From Thelephora terrestris (Eukaryota > Basidiomycota > Agaricomycetes > Thelephorales > Thelephoraceae), in the NCBI GenBank assembly GCA_015956445.1, contig WIUZ02000006.1, positions 1,116,001-1,180,000 on the forward strand: a stretch of 64,000 nt of DNA. The letters run 5' to 3'. The translations under genes were made by a program, and so were the position numbers. Below are positions 63,314 through 64,000 of the stretch, piece by piece. The notes beneath the pieces were generated by a model. That model searched no databases and had not been told where the DNA came from. It was given only the letters and a program-made list of their open reading frames with translations. The stretch's first letter is position 1. Each line of letters starts with the position of its first letter.

Positions 63314-63842
63314 TCACTCTCCGAATAGTTTCTGCACTCGCTTGAGCACGGAGTCCTTCGATGGGTCATATGGGTGATCTTTGGAGGGGATCTCTAGGAG
63401 GGCCGGGAATGCATTCTGGTACCGGTCGACCATAGGTCTAATCTTCTCTGCTATCTGAACATGCGCAGCCGCTGGTCAATGGCTAGGCGTCGTGAAAGGG
63501 CAGAACCCACACACATGTTGGTTGATGAGGAGGATGGCTATATCCTGACGTTCCGTGAACCTCTCAAAAGCATTCTCAATCGTCGAAATTTGTGTCTCTG
63601 TGAGAGAGGTTCAGTCAGAAAACCAGGCACCCAGACCGATGACCCTCACTGGAGTCGACGATGAGGAAATTCTTCTCGTGTTTCTCGTCAATGTGGCCAA
63701 TCCCAGCCAATAGTAGGCCGGTTATTGAGTCCTATGCAACAAGGAACTTCTCAGTTGCTCAGCGTGACTTGAAGAACCCAGTCAGAGTTACTTCATCGCC
63801 GATGACGGCCAGGAGGTTGCGATCTTTGAAGGATGTGGTCAT
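63314..63842 (-). CDS. VMA7: Vacuolar ATPase subunit F
   Basis: Exons (minus) 63842..63792, 63731..63650, 63597..63515 and 63454..63314 give 118 aa, the standard length of the family. The sequence has [55 protein letters not shown] and the C-terminal [19 protein letters not shown]. Subunit F sits in the central stalk of V1 and couples ATP hydrolysis to proton pumping into vacuoles. Three introns of 52-60 nt interrupt this short gene. It converges with TIM21 (83 bp between stops) and diverges from the next gene with 48 bp between start codons. Confidence 0.95.
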
Positions 63843-63890
63843 GGACGTCACAGTTACCGAGGCACACTCCTCATGATCCACGACCATCAC

Positions 63891-64000
63891 ATGGATATCT
63901 ACAACCGACCACCTGCAATATCTGAAGATACTGTTCAATATAGGCTCTACCCTACGCAGCAATCCGCTGACAAGGTCTCAGCGCTGACCCTCGCAACTGT
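63891..64000 (+). CDS. 5' end of a probable ecdysoneless/SGT1-like gene (partial)
   Basis: From ATG 63891 the frame stays open to the edge of the window (36 codons). It starts MDIYNRPPAISEDTVQYRLY and continues PTQQSADKVSALTLAT. The pattern SEDTVxYxLY followed by SDK/ADK a few residues on is what I expect at the N-terminus of fungal ecdysoneless (Ecd/SGT1) proteins, linked to transcription and pre-mRNA splicing. With so few residues the family call is tentative. Confidence 0.45.
   Translation, partial: MDIYNRPPAISEDTVQYRLYPTQQSADKVSALTLAT

Overview
This window is nuclear DNA of a filamentous basidiomycete, most likely an Agaricomycete. Almost every gene is cut by several introns of about 45-75 nt with GT...AG ends. 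The gene set is fungal: Lys1 of the alpha-aminoadipate lysine route, Blm10, Ies1, Rpc37 and a Hal4-type kinase. Several reading frames are of kinds typical of Agaricomycetes, such as F-box proteins with the CCLVS...WVPR pattern and a PBZ-like WYGY zinc motif. No bacterial operon, CRISPR array, transposon, rRNA or convincing tRNA was seen. All exon models below were made by hand from splice signals and reading-frame phase. Where exon lengths are stated to add up, the sum is a whole number of codons.

Layout, left to right. 0-2 kb: 3' tip of an unknown gene, then RPC37 and APC11, convergent and 28 bp apart. 2-7 kb: an F-box/PBZ-like gene with an acidic minisatellite, and a large unknown protein. 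7.7-12.7 kb: an acyltransferase, TIM8 and IES1. 12.7-15.8 kb: no gene seen. 15.8-19.1 kb: a basidiomycete-type unknown and LYS1, both minus. 19.3-23.8 kb: a three-copy tandem array of the Hsp90 co-chaperone p23; the middle copy carries an amber codon. 24.5-27 kb: a divergent pair of F-box paralogues, the plus-strand one damaged. 27-30 kb: no gene seen. 30-46.7 kb: a dense housekeeping block (Hal4-type kinase, RPL19, ESA1, CSN7, GT25 glycosyltransferase, LIM protein, membrane protein, J-protein). 47.6-51.5 kb: Nudix hydrolase and a tandem CCCH zinc-finger protein. 52.7-60.6 kb: BLM10. 60.8-64 kb: an Aim18-like protein, TIM21, VMA7 and the first codons of a probable ecdysoneless/SGT1-like gene leaving the window.

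The genes do not form one pathway. Recurring themes are mitochondrial import (Tim8, Tim21) with an Aim18-like mitochondrial protein; ubiquitin and proteasome control (Apc11, Csn7, Blm10, F-box proteins); and chromatin or transcription (Rpc37, Ies1, Esa1). Most neighbours are divergent pairs with 50-200 bp between start codons, or tail-to-tail pairs with short gaps, as expected of a compact fungal genome.

No clearly new molecular system was found. The most interesting points are the p23 array with its nonsense-bearing but otherwise intact middle copy, the tiny exons that build the C-terminal Tyr-Tyr-Ala tail of Blm10, the F-box/PBZ-like fusion, and the damaged divergent F-box pair around two MCB-like hexamers.
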